Part shown: in pieces, positions 7,343 to 14,801 of the stretch
Layout: every line of letters starts with the position of its first letter
Numbering within the stretch: position 1 is the stretch's first letter
NCBI GenBank assembly: GCA_013152695.1
Contig: JAADFV010000386.1
Coordinates: forward strand, 1-16,527
Origin: Chloroflexota bacterium
GTDB taxonomy: Bacteria > Chloroflexota > Anaerolineae > J102
Reading direction: 5' to 3'
Length of the DNA stretch: 16,527 bases
Notes under the pieces: generated by a model
The model's input: the letters and a program-made list of their open reading frames with translations, nothing else
Databases searched by the model: none
Told to the model about the DNA's origin: nothing
Position numbers and translations under genes: made by a program

Positions 7343-8185
7343 TCAAGGCTTTGCTGTAGGGGTGTAGAGAGAGGCTAGATCAGAAGAAAGATGGGTGGCA
7401 TGTTCGTCCGTGGGGAAATCATGGTGGCGTACATCGCGGCAATACTGCGTGATGGCTTGGCGGATGATGGCGCCTACTTCGGCATAACGCCGTGTGTGTC
7501 TGGGCTGAAAATCTTCGAATAGGCCCAGGATGTCATGAAATACCTGCACCTGACCATCACAATGGGGCCCGGCACCGATGCCGATGGTGGGGATGGAGAT
7601 AGCGTCACTGATGGCTTTGGCCAGTTCGATGGGAACCAACTCCAGAACAATGGCAAAAGCGCCGGCATCGCTGAGGGCACGGGCATCGTTGAGCAAACCT
7701 TCGATTTCGGCTTTATTCCGGCCCTGTACCCGCCATCCCCCTAATTGATTTACACTTTGCGGAGTGAGACCAATATGGGCCATGACGGGAATACCGGCAG
7801 CGATCAGTCGTTTTACAGTTCCGACCATGTTCGTTCCTCCCTCCAGTTTGACCGCCTGCGCCCCCCCCTCTTGCAGAACCCGGCCGGCATTTTCCAGGGC
7901 TTGTTCGGGAGAGATTTGGTAAGTCATAAAGGGCATGTCGGCTACGACCAGGCTGTTTGGAGCCCCTCGCACAACAGCGCGCGTGTGGTAGATGATGTCC
8001 TCGAGTGTAACGGGGAGGGTGGTATCATGGCCCTGAATGACCATGCCGAGACTGTCTCCGACAAGGATGATATCGACCCCGGCACTTTCGGCCAATTGCG
8101 CCGAGGTGTAATCGTAGGCTGTGAGCATGACGATAGGTTCGCCCCGAGCCTTTTTCTGCTGGATATGAAGGATAGTTGTTTTCAT
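7343..8185 (-). CDS. panB: 3-methyl-2-oxobutanoate hydroxymethyltransferase (ketopantoate hydroxymethyltransferase)
   Basis: Transfers a one-carbon unit from methylene-tetrahydrofolate to 2-oxoisovalerate to give ketopantoate, the committed step of pantothenate synthesis. The enzyme is a metal-dependent (beta/alpha)8 barrel. The 280-residue product shows the metal ligands in VGDS (D44), VADMP (D83) and VKLEGG (E115). The catalytic glutamate is in LELVP (E182). MLTAYDY near 20-26 and TIGIGAG near 205-211 are also typical. Its ATG overlaps the stop of the upstream DUF2520 gene (ATGA, 8182-8185), a sign of translational coupling. panC follows immediately. Confidence 0.97.
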   Translation of the reverse strand: MKTTILHIQQKKARGEPIVMLTAYDYTSAQLAESAGVDIILVGDSLGMVIQGHDTTLPVTLEDIIYHTRAVVRGAPNSLVVADMPFMTYQISPEQALENAGRVLQEGGAQAVKLEGGTNMVGTVKRLIAAGIPVMAHIGLTPQSVNQLGGWRVQGRNKAEIEGLLNDARALSDAGAFAIVLELVPIELAKAISDAISIPTIGIGAGPHCDGQVQVFHDILGLFEDFQPRHTRRYAEVGAIIRQAITQYCRDVRHHDFPTDEHATHLSSDLASLYTPTAKP

Positions 8186-9069
8186 GGTCCTCGAGATGGT
8201 TGAAGAGCATGGATGAGTTGAGAAAGGGTTTCGGGAGAAAGTCGATCCTGGGCGGCAACGAGGTCGAGACTGGCTCGAGCCAGTGCCTGGTAGAGGGGTA
8301 AGCGCTGGGGGCAGTGCCGTGCCAAGGCCTCCTGGTGAGTGAGGATTGTGCCCACATCGCCGCGGCTGAGCGGCCCGGTGAGGGCATCAGGCAGCCCCGG
8401 TTGTTGGAGATTACTCACGGCTCCGCGGGCCAAGGGCAGTAATGCCTGTACGGCCTCGTCACTGTCGATGCCCAGTTCGTTGAAGAGCTGTACGGCCTGA
8501 GCAAAACAGGTTACGAGGTAATTGCTGGCAAAGACTGCGGCTGCATGGTAGCGGGGTTTGGCTTCGTCAGGGATCGTGAGGGGATGTCCACCCAGATCGA
8601 GAACGAGGGTTTGTAGTAGCGGTAGCAGTTGCGGGTGGCCGCTGAGACCAAAATAGGCGCCGGCCAGTCGTTCAGGCCCCGTGTGCGGATCGCTGATACT
8701 TTGCAAAGGGTGCATTGTGCCGGTGAGGGCGCCGGCCGCGGCGGCATGTTCGAGAGCGGAAGCGGGATGCAGGCCAGAATGATGGACGACGCCCATGCCC
8801 GCGCGCCAGAACTGGGCCCCAGCCTTATCGATCTCCGTAATGGTGTCATCAGGTACGGCAATCAAGACGAGGTCCGCCTGCTCGATGACTTGGGAGAGTT
8901 CACCAACTGCTTGCGCCTTGGTGCGGGCAGCCAGGGCACGGGCAGAAGCCGGCGTATGATTGTAAACAGCGGTAAGATGGTAGCCTGCCTCGTAGGCGGC
9001 TATGCCTAAGGTCTGGCCGACACGTCCGGTACCGATGATTCCCAGACGTGGCGGTGTGGGGATGTTCAT
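8182..9069 (-). CDS. Rossmann-fold / DUF2520 NAD(P)-binding protein, candidate ketopantoate reductase
   Basis: A 295-residue two-domain oxidoreductase. The N-terminal Rossmann-like domain has [14 protein letters not shown] (9-22) and [11 protein letters not shown] (67-77). The next part has the HHSGL and TMHPLQSIS (118-126) signatures. The C-terminal helical DUF2520 domain contains [16 protein letters not shown] (171-186) and [13 protein letters not shown] (230-242). The fold is related to ProC, PanE and 6-phosphogluconate-type dehydrogenases. It is the first gene of an operon with panB and panC, and no panE of the usual family is present here. Reduction of ketopantoate to pantoate is the one step lacking between the two enzymes, so a PanE-replacing role is a reasonable inference. 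A Rossmann-fold ketopantoate reductase distinct from PanE (PanG) has been reported in Francisella. Whether this protein belongs to that family I cannot tell. Confidence 0.85.
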   Translation of the reverse strand: MNIPTPPRLGIIGTGRVGQTLGIAAYEAGYHLTAVYNHTPASARALAARTKAQAVGELSQVIEQADLVLIAVPDDTITEIDKAGAQFWRAGMGVVHHSGLHPASALEHAAAAGALTGTMHPLQSISDPHTGPERLAGAYFGLSGHPQLLPLLQTLVLDLGGHPLTIPDEAKPRYHAAAVFASNYLVTCFAQAVQLFNELGIDSDEAVQALLPLARGAVSNLQQPGLPDALTGPLSRGDVGTILTHQEALARHCPQRLPLYQALARASLDLVAAQDRLSPETLSQLIHALQPSRGP

Positions 9070-9148
9070 AGGCTGGCGTCAAAATTTGCTTTGGGGTGGG
9101 TGCATATGGTCGTAAGGGATTGGCAGGGAAGGGGGAATTAGGCGCATC

Positions 9149-9176
9149 AAAAAACCACAGATCGCAAACCTGTGGT
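9149..9176 (-). terminator. Intrinsic terminator in the leader of the pan operon
   Basis: Read on the minus strand, CCACAG (complement of 9170-9175) and CTGTGG (complement of 9155-9160) form a 6-bp stem, with one more A-T pair possible. A 9-nt loop separates the arms, and TTTTTT (9149-9154) follows directly. It lies about 80 nt upstream of the DUF2520 start codon, and no minus-strand gene lies just beyond it. Either it stops stray transcription or it is an attenuator in the leader of the pan operon. Confidence 0.55.
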
Positions 9177-9272
9177 GGAAGCCATGAGGGGGGTATTTGC
9201 CGTCTTGGTCTGCGGCATCGACGCGGACTAGTTCATGCAGGAGTAAACAGATGTTTATTACTGATAGCCACT

Positions 9273-9301
9273 ATGGTAACAGAAGGGAGATGTTTTTTCA
9301 A
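9273..9301 (-). promoter_or_regulatory. Possible promoter of the DUF2520-panB-panC operon
   Basis: On the minus strand TTGAAA (9296-9301, five of six consensus bases) is followed after 17 bp by TACCAT (9273-9278, four of six). Initiation would be near 9266, giving a leader of nearly 200 nt that runs through the terminator hairpin at 9149-9176. The match is moderate and other starts are possible. Confidence 0.35.
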
Positions 9302-9504
9302 GTAGGTTTGAATATTCTTGGTAATTCCGGGCTCAGTAGCCATAAGGGTAGATGAGAGAATACTCAATGCTGCCTAATTCCCGTGACGTATCGTCTCACT
9401 TCACGTCCGGCATCCAAATATTCGCCGTGCTGAGCGGGAGCAACCGCCATCCGTCTTCACTAGACCACCCTCTCAATTGCGATTCATCCTAGACACCAGC
9501 CAAT

Positions 9505-9587
9505 CCCAGCGAAGTATCTCCCCGGTCGATGCACGGCTAGACCCTTCGTTTCACTCAGGGTGACACCTGCACCTGCTCAGGGTGACA
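9505..9587. repeat. Dispersed-repeat-like intergenic sequence with CTCAGGGTGACA duplicated
   Basis: CTCAGGGTGACA occurs exactly twice, at 9554-9565 and 9576-9587 (period 22), with CACCTG doubled between them (9564-9569, 9570-9575). The neighbouring text (GAAGTATCTCCCCGGTCGAT, and CCCTTCGTTTCACTCAGGGT at 9542-9561) resembles the TTCG-TTTC-CTCAG-GTGACA intergenic repeats seen in many copies in several bacterial phyla. The family resemblance is from memory, and copy number in this genome is unknown. Confidence 0.4.
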
Positions 9588-9638
9588 AATGCCCCTATAG
9601 CGCTCTCTAGCGCCTTCCTGCTCATAAAAAGGGATTTG

Positions 9639-9647
9639 TGCTACAAT
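9639..9647 (+). promoter_or_regulatory. Extended -10 promoter of the helicase gene
   Basis: TGCTACAAT (9639-9647) fits the extended -10 pattern TGnTATAAT with one mismatch. No good -35 is seen (TGCTCA at 9619-9624 matches only half). Initiation near 9654 would give a leader of about 50 nt before the ATG at 9705. Confidence 0.45.
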
Positions 9648-9704
9648 ACAAGCGTAGTTTGTTAAAGATATAGAAAGTGCATCCTACCGCTGAGTACAGT
9701 TCAT

Positions 9705-12700
9705 ATGAAAAATACATCCTGGTTTGATGAGTTGAATTCCCAGCAGAAAATCGCTGTAAGTTACGAAGCAGCTCCTCTTTTGGTGCTGGCAGGGCCGGGG
9801 AGTGGGAAAACCCGTATTCTCACCCATCGTATTTATTGGCTGATCCACAGTCAAAAAGTACCTCCCGAACAGATTCTCGCCGTTACTTTTACAAACCGCG
9901 CCGCCGAGGAGATGCGGGAGCGTCTTTACGCGATGTTGAGCGAGGATGCAGGGCAAGTGTGGATTTATACTTTCCATGCTACAGCTGTACGTATTCTGCG
10001 CCGGTTTGGAGATAAAATTGGCCTGGATCCTCATTTCAGTATTCTCGATGACGAAGATCAAAGGCGTCTGCTGGCGCGCTTATTATGGCGGGCCGGTCTC
10101 AGCCGCGAGACATATCCCGTGGGTTGGCTGGCACACGAGATCAGTGAGTGGAAAACCCAGTTAGTACTTGGACGGGAATCGGCGGAAGATGGAGATCCAG
10201 CCATCATCGAAATCAGGCGGCTCTATGAAACATGGTTGCAGGAGCACCAAATCCTCGATTTTGATGACCTGATTCGCTATGCAGTGCTGCTATTGCGCCG
10301 CAATGACGACGTGCGCAATCATTTTCATGGTACACTCAAACACGTCCTCGTTGACGAATACCAGGATATCAATATTGCCCAATACGAATTGCTCAAGCTT
10401 CTGGCACCTTTGGCAGGCAGTATTACCGCCGTTGCTGATGACGATCAATCAATCTATGGCTGGCGCGGCTCACGTCCCGAACTGATCGATGATTTTGTGG
10501 ATCGCTATCGCCCTCACATTATCAATCTCGACCTCAGTTATCGTTGCCCTCCCAAGATTCTTTACGGCGCCCAGCATCTAATCGCCCAGCAACAAAGCCG
10601 TGAGCAGCGGCGCTTTTTACACAGCACGCAGGAAGACGATATTCCTATTTTTCATTACATTTTCGATGATATCAGTCAAGAGCAACGATGGATTCTTGCC
10701 CTCATTCAAAAATTGATCGACGAGCGTGGTTATAAACCGGGTGACATCGGTATTCTCTATCGCACTCACCGCCTTGCTACTCCGATCGAGCAGGTTTTGA
10801 TCCAGGCAGGCTTCAAAGTGCATCGCTTGAAGAAGGAGAGTTTTTTTGATCAGTCCGAGGTGCGGGATATTGTTCGATATTTGCAACTCGTTCGCTCATT
10901 GCAGGAGGACTACTTCAGTGCCGCCCTCAATTTCCCGCGGCACATTGTCGATGTGTTGACCATGATTCAATTGCGGCGGATTGCCGATACCCTGGGCATC
11001 AGTCTCATCGAACTTGCCCGGCAATGCAACGAATTTCCTGAATTGAGCCCGCTCACACGGCATCATCTACGACGTTTCATGGCTGTTCTTACGGAGGCCC
11101 TGCCTAAGCCGGAGCAAGATGCGGATTCTGCCATGAAGGCATTGTTTGATCTCTTCGATCAGCTCCGCTCGCCCTGGCGAAAAGCAGACATCGAAGTGCT
11201 CGAAGGATTCATGAGCTTTACCGATCATCTTACAGAACAGGCACATCAAATTGCGGGCGCCATCGAACAACAACTGCCCTTATTCATCCTCCATCCTACT
11301 ACCCTCGATGGTTATGCTGCCGCCGCCATTTTACAAAACACCCTCCAGGATTATCTGCAAGTTACAATTCCTTCCGCACCGTTAGCCGATTTTGTTGCCG
11401 ATAATCTCCCGACGACAACACGATATATCGCCCTGGGAAATGAGGCCGTTGAAAGGGTAGCCGCCTGGTCTGAGCAGTGTATTGCCATCACAGCCCCAGA
11501 CAACCAGCCAACCCCTTACTCTCTCTCCATTTATGCTTGGCGATGTGCTCAACTTCTGCTCATGAGTTTCGAAACGCTGGCCCAAGGCCGTTTTGTCGTT
11601 TATGACACAGAAACTACCGGCATCAACGTACGGCGGGACGAGTTAGTGGAAATCGCGGCCGCGACATACGAAGACCAGCAGATAGTAGGTGAACCCTACC
11701 ATCAGTTCATTCGTCCTGAGTGTGGTTACATTCCTCGTGCCGCCACCAAAGTGCATGGCATCCAATACAAAGATGTTGCTCAGGCCCCCACCATCATCCA
11801 GGCCTTACCCGATTTTTTGGAATACATCGGCAGGGATACACTGGTTGGGCACAACATTTCTCGATTCGACAATCGCTTCATCGATCGGGCCATGGGGCGC
11901 TTGTATGAGGGCAAGGGCTTTACGCCGTATTATGTCGATACACTGCGGCTGGCACGACGATTCTTACCCAATTTGGGCCGCTATACTTTGGAAACACTCA
12001 TTCGGGAGCTGGGCATTGGCAAACGAGTAGAACACCGCGCCTCCTCTGACATTGAGCATACTGCGGCCCTTTTCTTCGAGCTCAGCGAGCGCCTTCTCGA
12101 CGAAAAGGAACGAGAGGCTTTAGGCGAATACTTGCCCTGGGTTGCCCTGGGTATGCTCGATGCCGGGATAGAGATTCAGGATGAGAAGCAGGCATTATTG
12201 CACGGCGCCGTCCGAGTTTTAACCTCTTCTCCCTCTGTTGATACCTGGCTGAGTCCTTTTCCCGTCGAGCTCCACCCCCAGGCACAATCCTTACTCCAGA
12301 AACTTCATGAGTACGAGTTACCACAAACAGAGGAAGATCAGAGCTGGCATGACTTGCGGGACACTTTCTTGACTCATGTTCAGTCGTTCCAGAGCTATAG
12401 CCAAGATACCTCGATCACGGCCTTTCTAGATTACGTGGCTCTGCTACATAGTATCGATACCTTCGCCCATGTCCATGATCCTGAGGCCATCAGCATGATG
12501 ACTCTGCACAATGCCAAAGGGTCAGAATTCCCGGTGGTTATGATTATCGGTCTGGAGGAGGAAAATCTACCTTTATGGCGAACCCTGGATGATCCGGAGC
12601 AATTAGCGGAAGAACGGCGGGTTTTGTATGTGGGCATCACTCGTGCCAAAAAGGCTGTTTACCTGTTTTCGACCCGCGATCGTCATGATCGCTTCAAACG

Positions 12701-12788
12701 ACGCCCCTCCTCTTTTGCCTTTGACATTCCCTCCGAATACATCCGCCGCTTCCGAATCGATGCACGGGGTGGGAGCAAAGAATTGTAA
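9705..12788 (+). CDS. SF1 (UvrD/PcrA-type) DNA helicase with inserted DnaQ-type 3'-5' exonuclease
   Basis: A 1027-residue composite repair enzyme. Superfamily 1A helicase motifs come first: the Q motif near Q14, Walker A AGPGSGKT (29-36), Ia TFTNRAAEEM (61-70), II DEYQD (217-221), III ADDDQSIYGWRG (244-255) and IV LSYRCP (277-282). They resume at V, TLHNAKGSEFPVV (933-945), and VI, RRVLYVGITRAKK (971-983). Between IV and V lies a DEDDh exonuclease: ExoI VYDTETTG (632-639, D634 and E636), ExoII HNISRFDNRF (716-725, D722) and ExoIII HRASSD (777-782). The helicase should translocate 3'-5' on single strands and the exonuclease should degrade 3' ends, suggesting DNA repair or replication restart. 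Residues about 523-625 resemble a degenerate DHH domain. UvrD family members are usually around 650-750 residues. No strong ribosome site precedes the ATG. Confidence 0.9.
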   Translation: MKNTSWFDELNSQQKIAVSYEAAPLLVLAGPGSGKTRILTHRIYWLIHSQKVPPEQILAVTFTNRAAEEMRERLYAMLSEDAGQVWIYTFHATAVRILRRFGDKIGLDPHFSILDDEDQRRLLARLLWRAGLSRETYPVGWLAHEISEWKTQLVLGRESAEDGDPAIIEIRRLYETWLQEHQILDFDDLIRYAVLLLRRNDDVRNHFHGTLKHVLVDEYQDINIAQYELLKLLAPLAGSITAVADDDQSIYGWRGSRPELIDDFVDRYRPHIINLDLSYRCPPKILYGAQHLIAQQQSREQRRFLHSTQEDDIPIFHYIFDDISQEQRWILALIQKLIDERGYKPGDIGILYRTHRLATPIEQVLIQAGFKVHRLKKESFFDQSEVRDIVRYLQLVRSLQEDYFSAALNFPRHIVDVLTMIQLRRIADTLGISLIELARQCNEFPELSPLTRHHLRRFMAVLTEALPKPEQDADSAMKALFDLFDQLRSPWRKADIEVLEGFMSFTDHLTEQAHQIAGAIEQQLPLFILHPTTLDGYAAAAILQNTLQDYLQVTIPSAPLADFVADNLPTTTRYIALGNEAVERVAAWSEQCIAITAPDNQPTPYSLSIYAWRCAQLLLMSFETLAQGRFVVYDTETTGINVRRDELVEIAAATYEDQQIVGEPYHQFIRPECGYIPRAATKVHGIQYKDVAQAPTIIQALPDFLEYIGRDTLVGHNISRFDNRFIDRAMGRLYEGKGFTPYYVDTLRLARRFLPNLGRYTLETLIRELGIGKRVEHRASSDIEHTAALFFELSERLLDEKEREALGEYLPWVALGMLDAGIEIQDEKQALLHGAVRVLTSSPSVDTWLSPFPVELHPQAQSLLQKLHEYELPQTEEDQSWHDLRDTFLTHVQSFQSYSQDTSITAFLDYVALLHSIDTFAHVHDPEAISMMTLHNAKGSEFPVVMIIGLEEENLPLWRTLDDPEQLAEERRVLYVGITRAKKAVYLFSTRDRHDRFKRRPSSFAFDIPSEYIRRFRIDARGGSKEL

Positions 12789-12850
12789 AAAAAGAGGAGG
12801 CTTGGGGCACTGTTTCACCGCTGCAGTCCAGCTTTGCAATGCCATCTGTT

Positions 12851-13717
12851 TCAACGTCCACCCATGCCTGAAAGAGTGATGCCGCGCACGAACCATTTCT
12901 GGGCGAAGCTGTAAATAACCAAAACAGGTAGTAAGGCAATGACCGCGCCGGCCATAAGCAGGTGCCATTGCACATTATACTGACCCTGAAATGCACTCAG
13001 TCCCACCGGCAGGGTACGCATTTGGGGAGAGGAGGTGATGATCAGGGGCCAGAGGAAATCGTTCCAGGAGGCGAGAAAGGTAAAGATAGCCAGGGCAGCC
13101 AGGGCGGGGCCGCTGAGCGGCAGGATAATCTGCCACCAGATACGAAAAGAGGATGCCCCATCCATACGTGCTGCTTCGTCAAGATCAAGGGGAATACCCA
13201 AGAAGTATTGGCGGAGTAAAAAGGTGCTAAAGGCGGAAAATGCCGGTGGCAAGATCAATGCTTGATAGCTGTCATACCATCCTAAGAGACGAATGAGAAT
13301 GAAGTTGGGAATCATGGTGACCTGGAAGGGAACCATCAAAGTCGCCAGATAGAGTAGAAAAAGAGCATCTCGGCCAGGAAAGCGGAGTCTGGCAAAGGCA
13401 AAGGCTGCCAGGGAGGATGTGAGAAGCTGAAGACCCGTCACCGCCACGGCCACAATGAAACTGTTGAGATAAAATCGACCAAAAGGCATGATCGTTACGG
13501 TTTCACGGTAATTTTCCCAGGCGATAGGATGCGGAATCCAGGTTGGGGGAAAGGTGAATATCTCCTGAGGTGTTTTGAGGGAGGTACTGAGCATCCACAA
13601 AAAGGGAAGAAGCATCACGACGCTGCCGCTTAGCAGCAAAAGATGCAAAAGCACATGATCCGGCTTGATCTGGAAGGAGCGAACTTGTTTTGTAAGACTT
13701 TCGCGAAGGATAGCCAT
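12851..13717 (-). CDS. Carbohydrate ABC transporter permease, MalG/UgpE-like
   Basis: Inner-membrane permease of the CUT1 sugar-importer family. The 288-residue protein has about six spans. The EAA loop LDEAARMDGASSFRIWWQII (179-198), followed by LPLSGP, is the contact for the ATPase. It is the last gene of the minus-strand operon and starts 2 nt after the preceding permease stops. The ribosome site GGAGG (complement of 13725-13729) lies inside the upstream gene's last codons, 7 nt from the ATG. With the partner permease it would form the transmembrane heterodimer. The sugar cannot be told from sequence. The gene converges on the helicase gene, leaving only 62 bp. Confidence 0.93.
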   Translation of the reverse strand: MAILRESLTKQVRSFQIKPDHVLLHLLLLSGSVVMLLPFLWMLSTSLKTPQEIFTFPPTWIPHPIAWENYRETVTIMPFGRFYLNSFIVAVAVTGLQLLTSSLAAFAFARLRFPGRDALFLLYLATLMVPFQVTMIPNFILIRLLGWYDSYQALILPPAFSAFSTFLLRQYFLGIPLDLDEAARMDGASSFRIWWQIILPLSGPALAALAIFTFLASWNDFLWPLIITSSPQMRTLPVGLSAFQGQYNVQWHLLMAGAVIALLPVLVIYSFAQKWFVRGITLSGMGGR

Positions 13718-13719
13718 CG

Positions 13720-14652
13720 TTATCCCTCCCCCGCTTCGTAATGAACCCAGCGCCGCTGCAAGCGTATTTGTAAAAGGGTAAAGAGAAAAATGAAGATGAA
13801 TAAAATCCAGGCAATGGCCGAGGCCTTACCCATACGCCCGAATTCGAAAGCATTTTGGTAGATGTAGTAGACAATGGTAAGCGTAGCCTGGGCGGGGCCA
13901 CCTCGCGTCATCACAAAAGGTTCGCTGAAGAGCTGAAAAGCACCGATACTTTGGATGACGAGCAAGAAAAAGGTCGTGGGGCTGATCAAGGGAAGGGTGA
14001 CGTAGCGAAACTGTTTCCAGGCATTGGCGCCATCGACTCTGGCCGCGTCATACAGCTCGGTAGGAACTCCTTGTAAGGCCGCCAGATAGATCACCATCGT
14101 AAAACCGACATTTTTCCACAATGTGAGGAGAATGACGGCCGGTTTTGCCCAGAAACTGCTGTTGAGCCAGTCGGGAGGCTGGATAGGCAAGCCTGTCACT
14201 TCGGCCAAACGCCAGATAACGGCACTGATGATGCCGAAATCGTGGTTGAACATCCACTGAAAGACCAGGGCCGCGGCTACGATGGTGGTGACGACGGGCA
14301 TAAAGTAAATCAAGCGATAAAGGCTGATACCGCGCAATTTCTGGTTGAGCATGACCGCCAAAGCCAGGCCCCAGGTCAGTTGCAGGGGGACGATCGTGAC
14401 CATAAAAATGAGGGTATTCTTGAACACCACCCGAAAGACGCGATCCTGGCTCAAAAGTTGGCTATAATTAGCTGTACCGACGAATTCTGGTGGTTTGAGT
14501 AAGCTCCAGTGGACAAAACTGAGCCCAAACGCGGCCAGCACAGGCAACACGACAAAGATAATGAGTCCGATAAAGCTGGGAAGGAGAAAAAGATAGCCTT
14601 CGAGCTGGCGATCTGGTCGCCATTTTTTCCAACGACGCGAGAGAGGTTGCAT
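13720..14652 (-). CDS. Carbohydrate ABC transporter permease, MalF/UgpA-like
   Basis: Companion CUT1 permease of 310 residues. It has a basic N-terminus, a first span near 20-45, further spans, and the EAA loop ELYDAARVDGANAWKQFRYV (199-218) followed by TLPLISPT. The VMTRGGPAQAT segment near 247-257 is typical of this subfamily. It sits between the solute-binding protein gene and the second permease. The start is ATG at 14652. There is no clear ribosome site upstream, but a 6-bp inverted repeat (GGCTAT 14653-14658 with ATAGCC 14672-14677) abuts the start codon and could fold over it. Function is clear; substrate is not. Confidence 0.93.
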   Translation of the reverse strand: MQPLSRRWKKWRPDRQLEGYLFLLPSFIGLIIFVVLPVLAAFGLSFVHWSLLKPPEFVGTANYSQLLSQDRVFRVVFKNTLIFMVTIVPLQLTWGLALAVMLNQKLRGISLYRLIYFMPVVTTIVAAALVFQWMFNHDFGIISAVIWRLAEVTGLPIQPPDWLNSSFWAKPAVILLTLWKNVGFTMVIYLAALQGVPTELYDAARVDGANAWKQFRYVTLPLISPTTFFLLVIQSIGAFQLFSEPFVMTRGGPAQATLTIVYYIYQNAFEFGRMGKASAIAWILFIFIFLFTLLQIRLQRRWVHYEAGEG

Positions 14653-14677
14653 GGCTATCGTTTATGGCATCATAGCC
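14653..14677 (-). promoter_or_regulatory. Inverted repeat abutting the permease start codon
   Basis: GGCTAT (14653-14658) and ATAGCC (14672-14677) can form a 6-bp stem with a 13-nt loop that ends at the start codon. It would lie where a ribosome binding site is normally found, and none is seen. It may limit initiation of the first permease; this is speculative. Confidence 0.25.
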
Positions 14678-14702
14678 GAATGAGGAGAAGTGTCCTTGCA
14701 AC

Positions 14703-14743
14703 AGTCACCGGTAATCAGCTGTTCATACCGATTACCGGTGACT
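14703..14743 (-). promoter_or_regulatory. Perfect 14-bp intergenic stem-loop between SBP and permease genes
   Basis: AGTCACCGGTAATC (14703-14716) and GATTACCGGTGACT (14730-14743) are perfect complements separated by 13 nt. On the minus strand the hairpin lies 59 nt after the solute-binding-protein stop. It is followed by GTTGC, not a U tract, so it is not a canonical terminator. Stable hairpins at this position commonly protect the binding-protein mRNA from 3' decay and keep that protein in excess over the permeases (the malE-malF arrangement). That role is inferred. Confidence 0.7.
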
Positions 14744-14801
14744 ATTCATCATGCGCACTCTTCAAGGAGGGGCATGGGGACGGAAATCTGCACTTGTATC
14801 C

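Larger units (their letters stand above)
9070..9704. other. 635-bp intergenic region between divergent pan operon and helicase gene
   Basis: The longest stretch without a supported gene. On the minus side it holds a candidate promoter and leader terminator. On the plus side it holds an extended -10 promoter (9639-9647). Between them are a dispersed-repeat-like segment (about 9505-9587) and a 5-bp hairpin (GCGCT 9600-9604 with AGCGC 9609-9613). Two minus-strand frames look slightly protein-like. One ends with a stop about 9 nt before the DUF2520 start. The other is a 28-codon frame with ATG near 9453 and stop near 9367, reading Arg-rich VRRYVTG near its end. Neither has a ribosome site, and I cannot assign either to a family. 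They may be gene remnants. Confidence 0.4.

Noticed and set aside
9367..9453. 28-codon minus-strand frame with an Arg-rich end, possible transposon or intron-protein remnant
   Set aside because: It is too short, without a ribosome site, and I could not match it to a family with confidence. It is mentioned only in the intergenic entry.
12787..12850. Terminator for the permease operon before the helicase gene end
   Set aside because: A seven-T run exists on the minus strand (12787-12793) and a mismatched stem can be drawn (GGCACTG with CAATGCC), but stem and T run are about 15 nt apart, so I do not call it.
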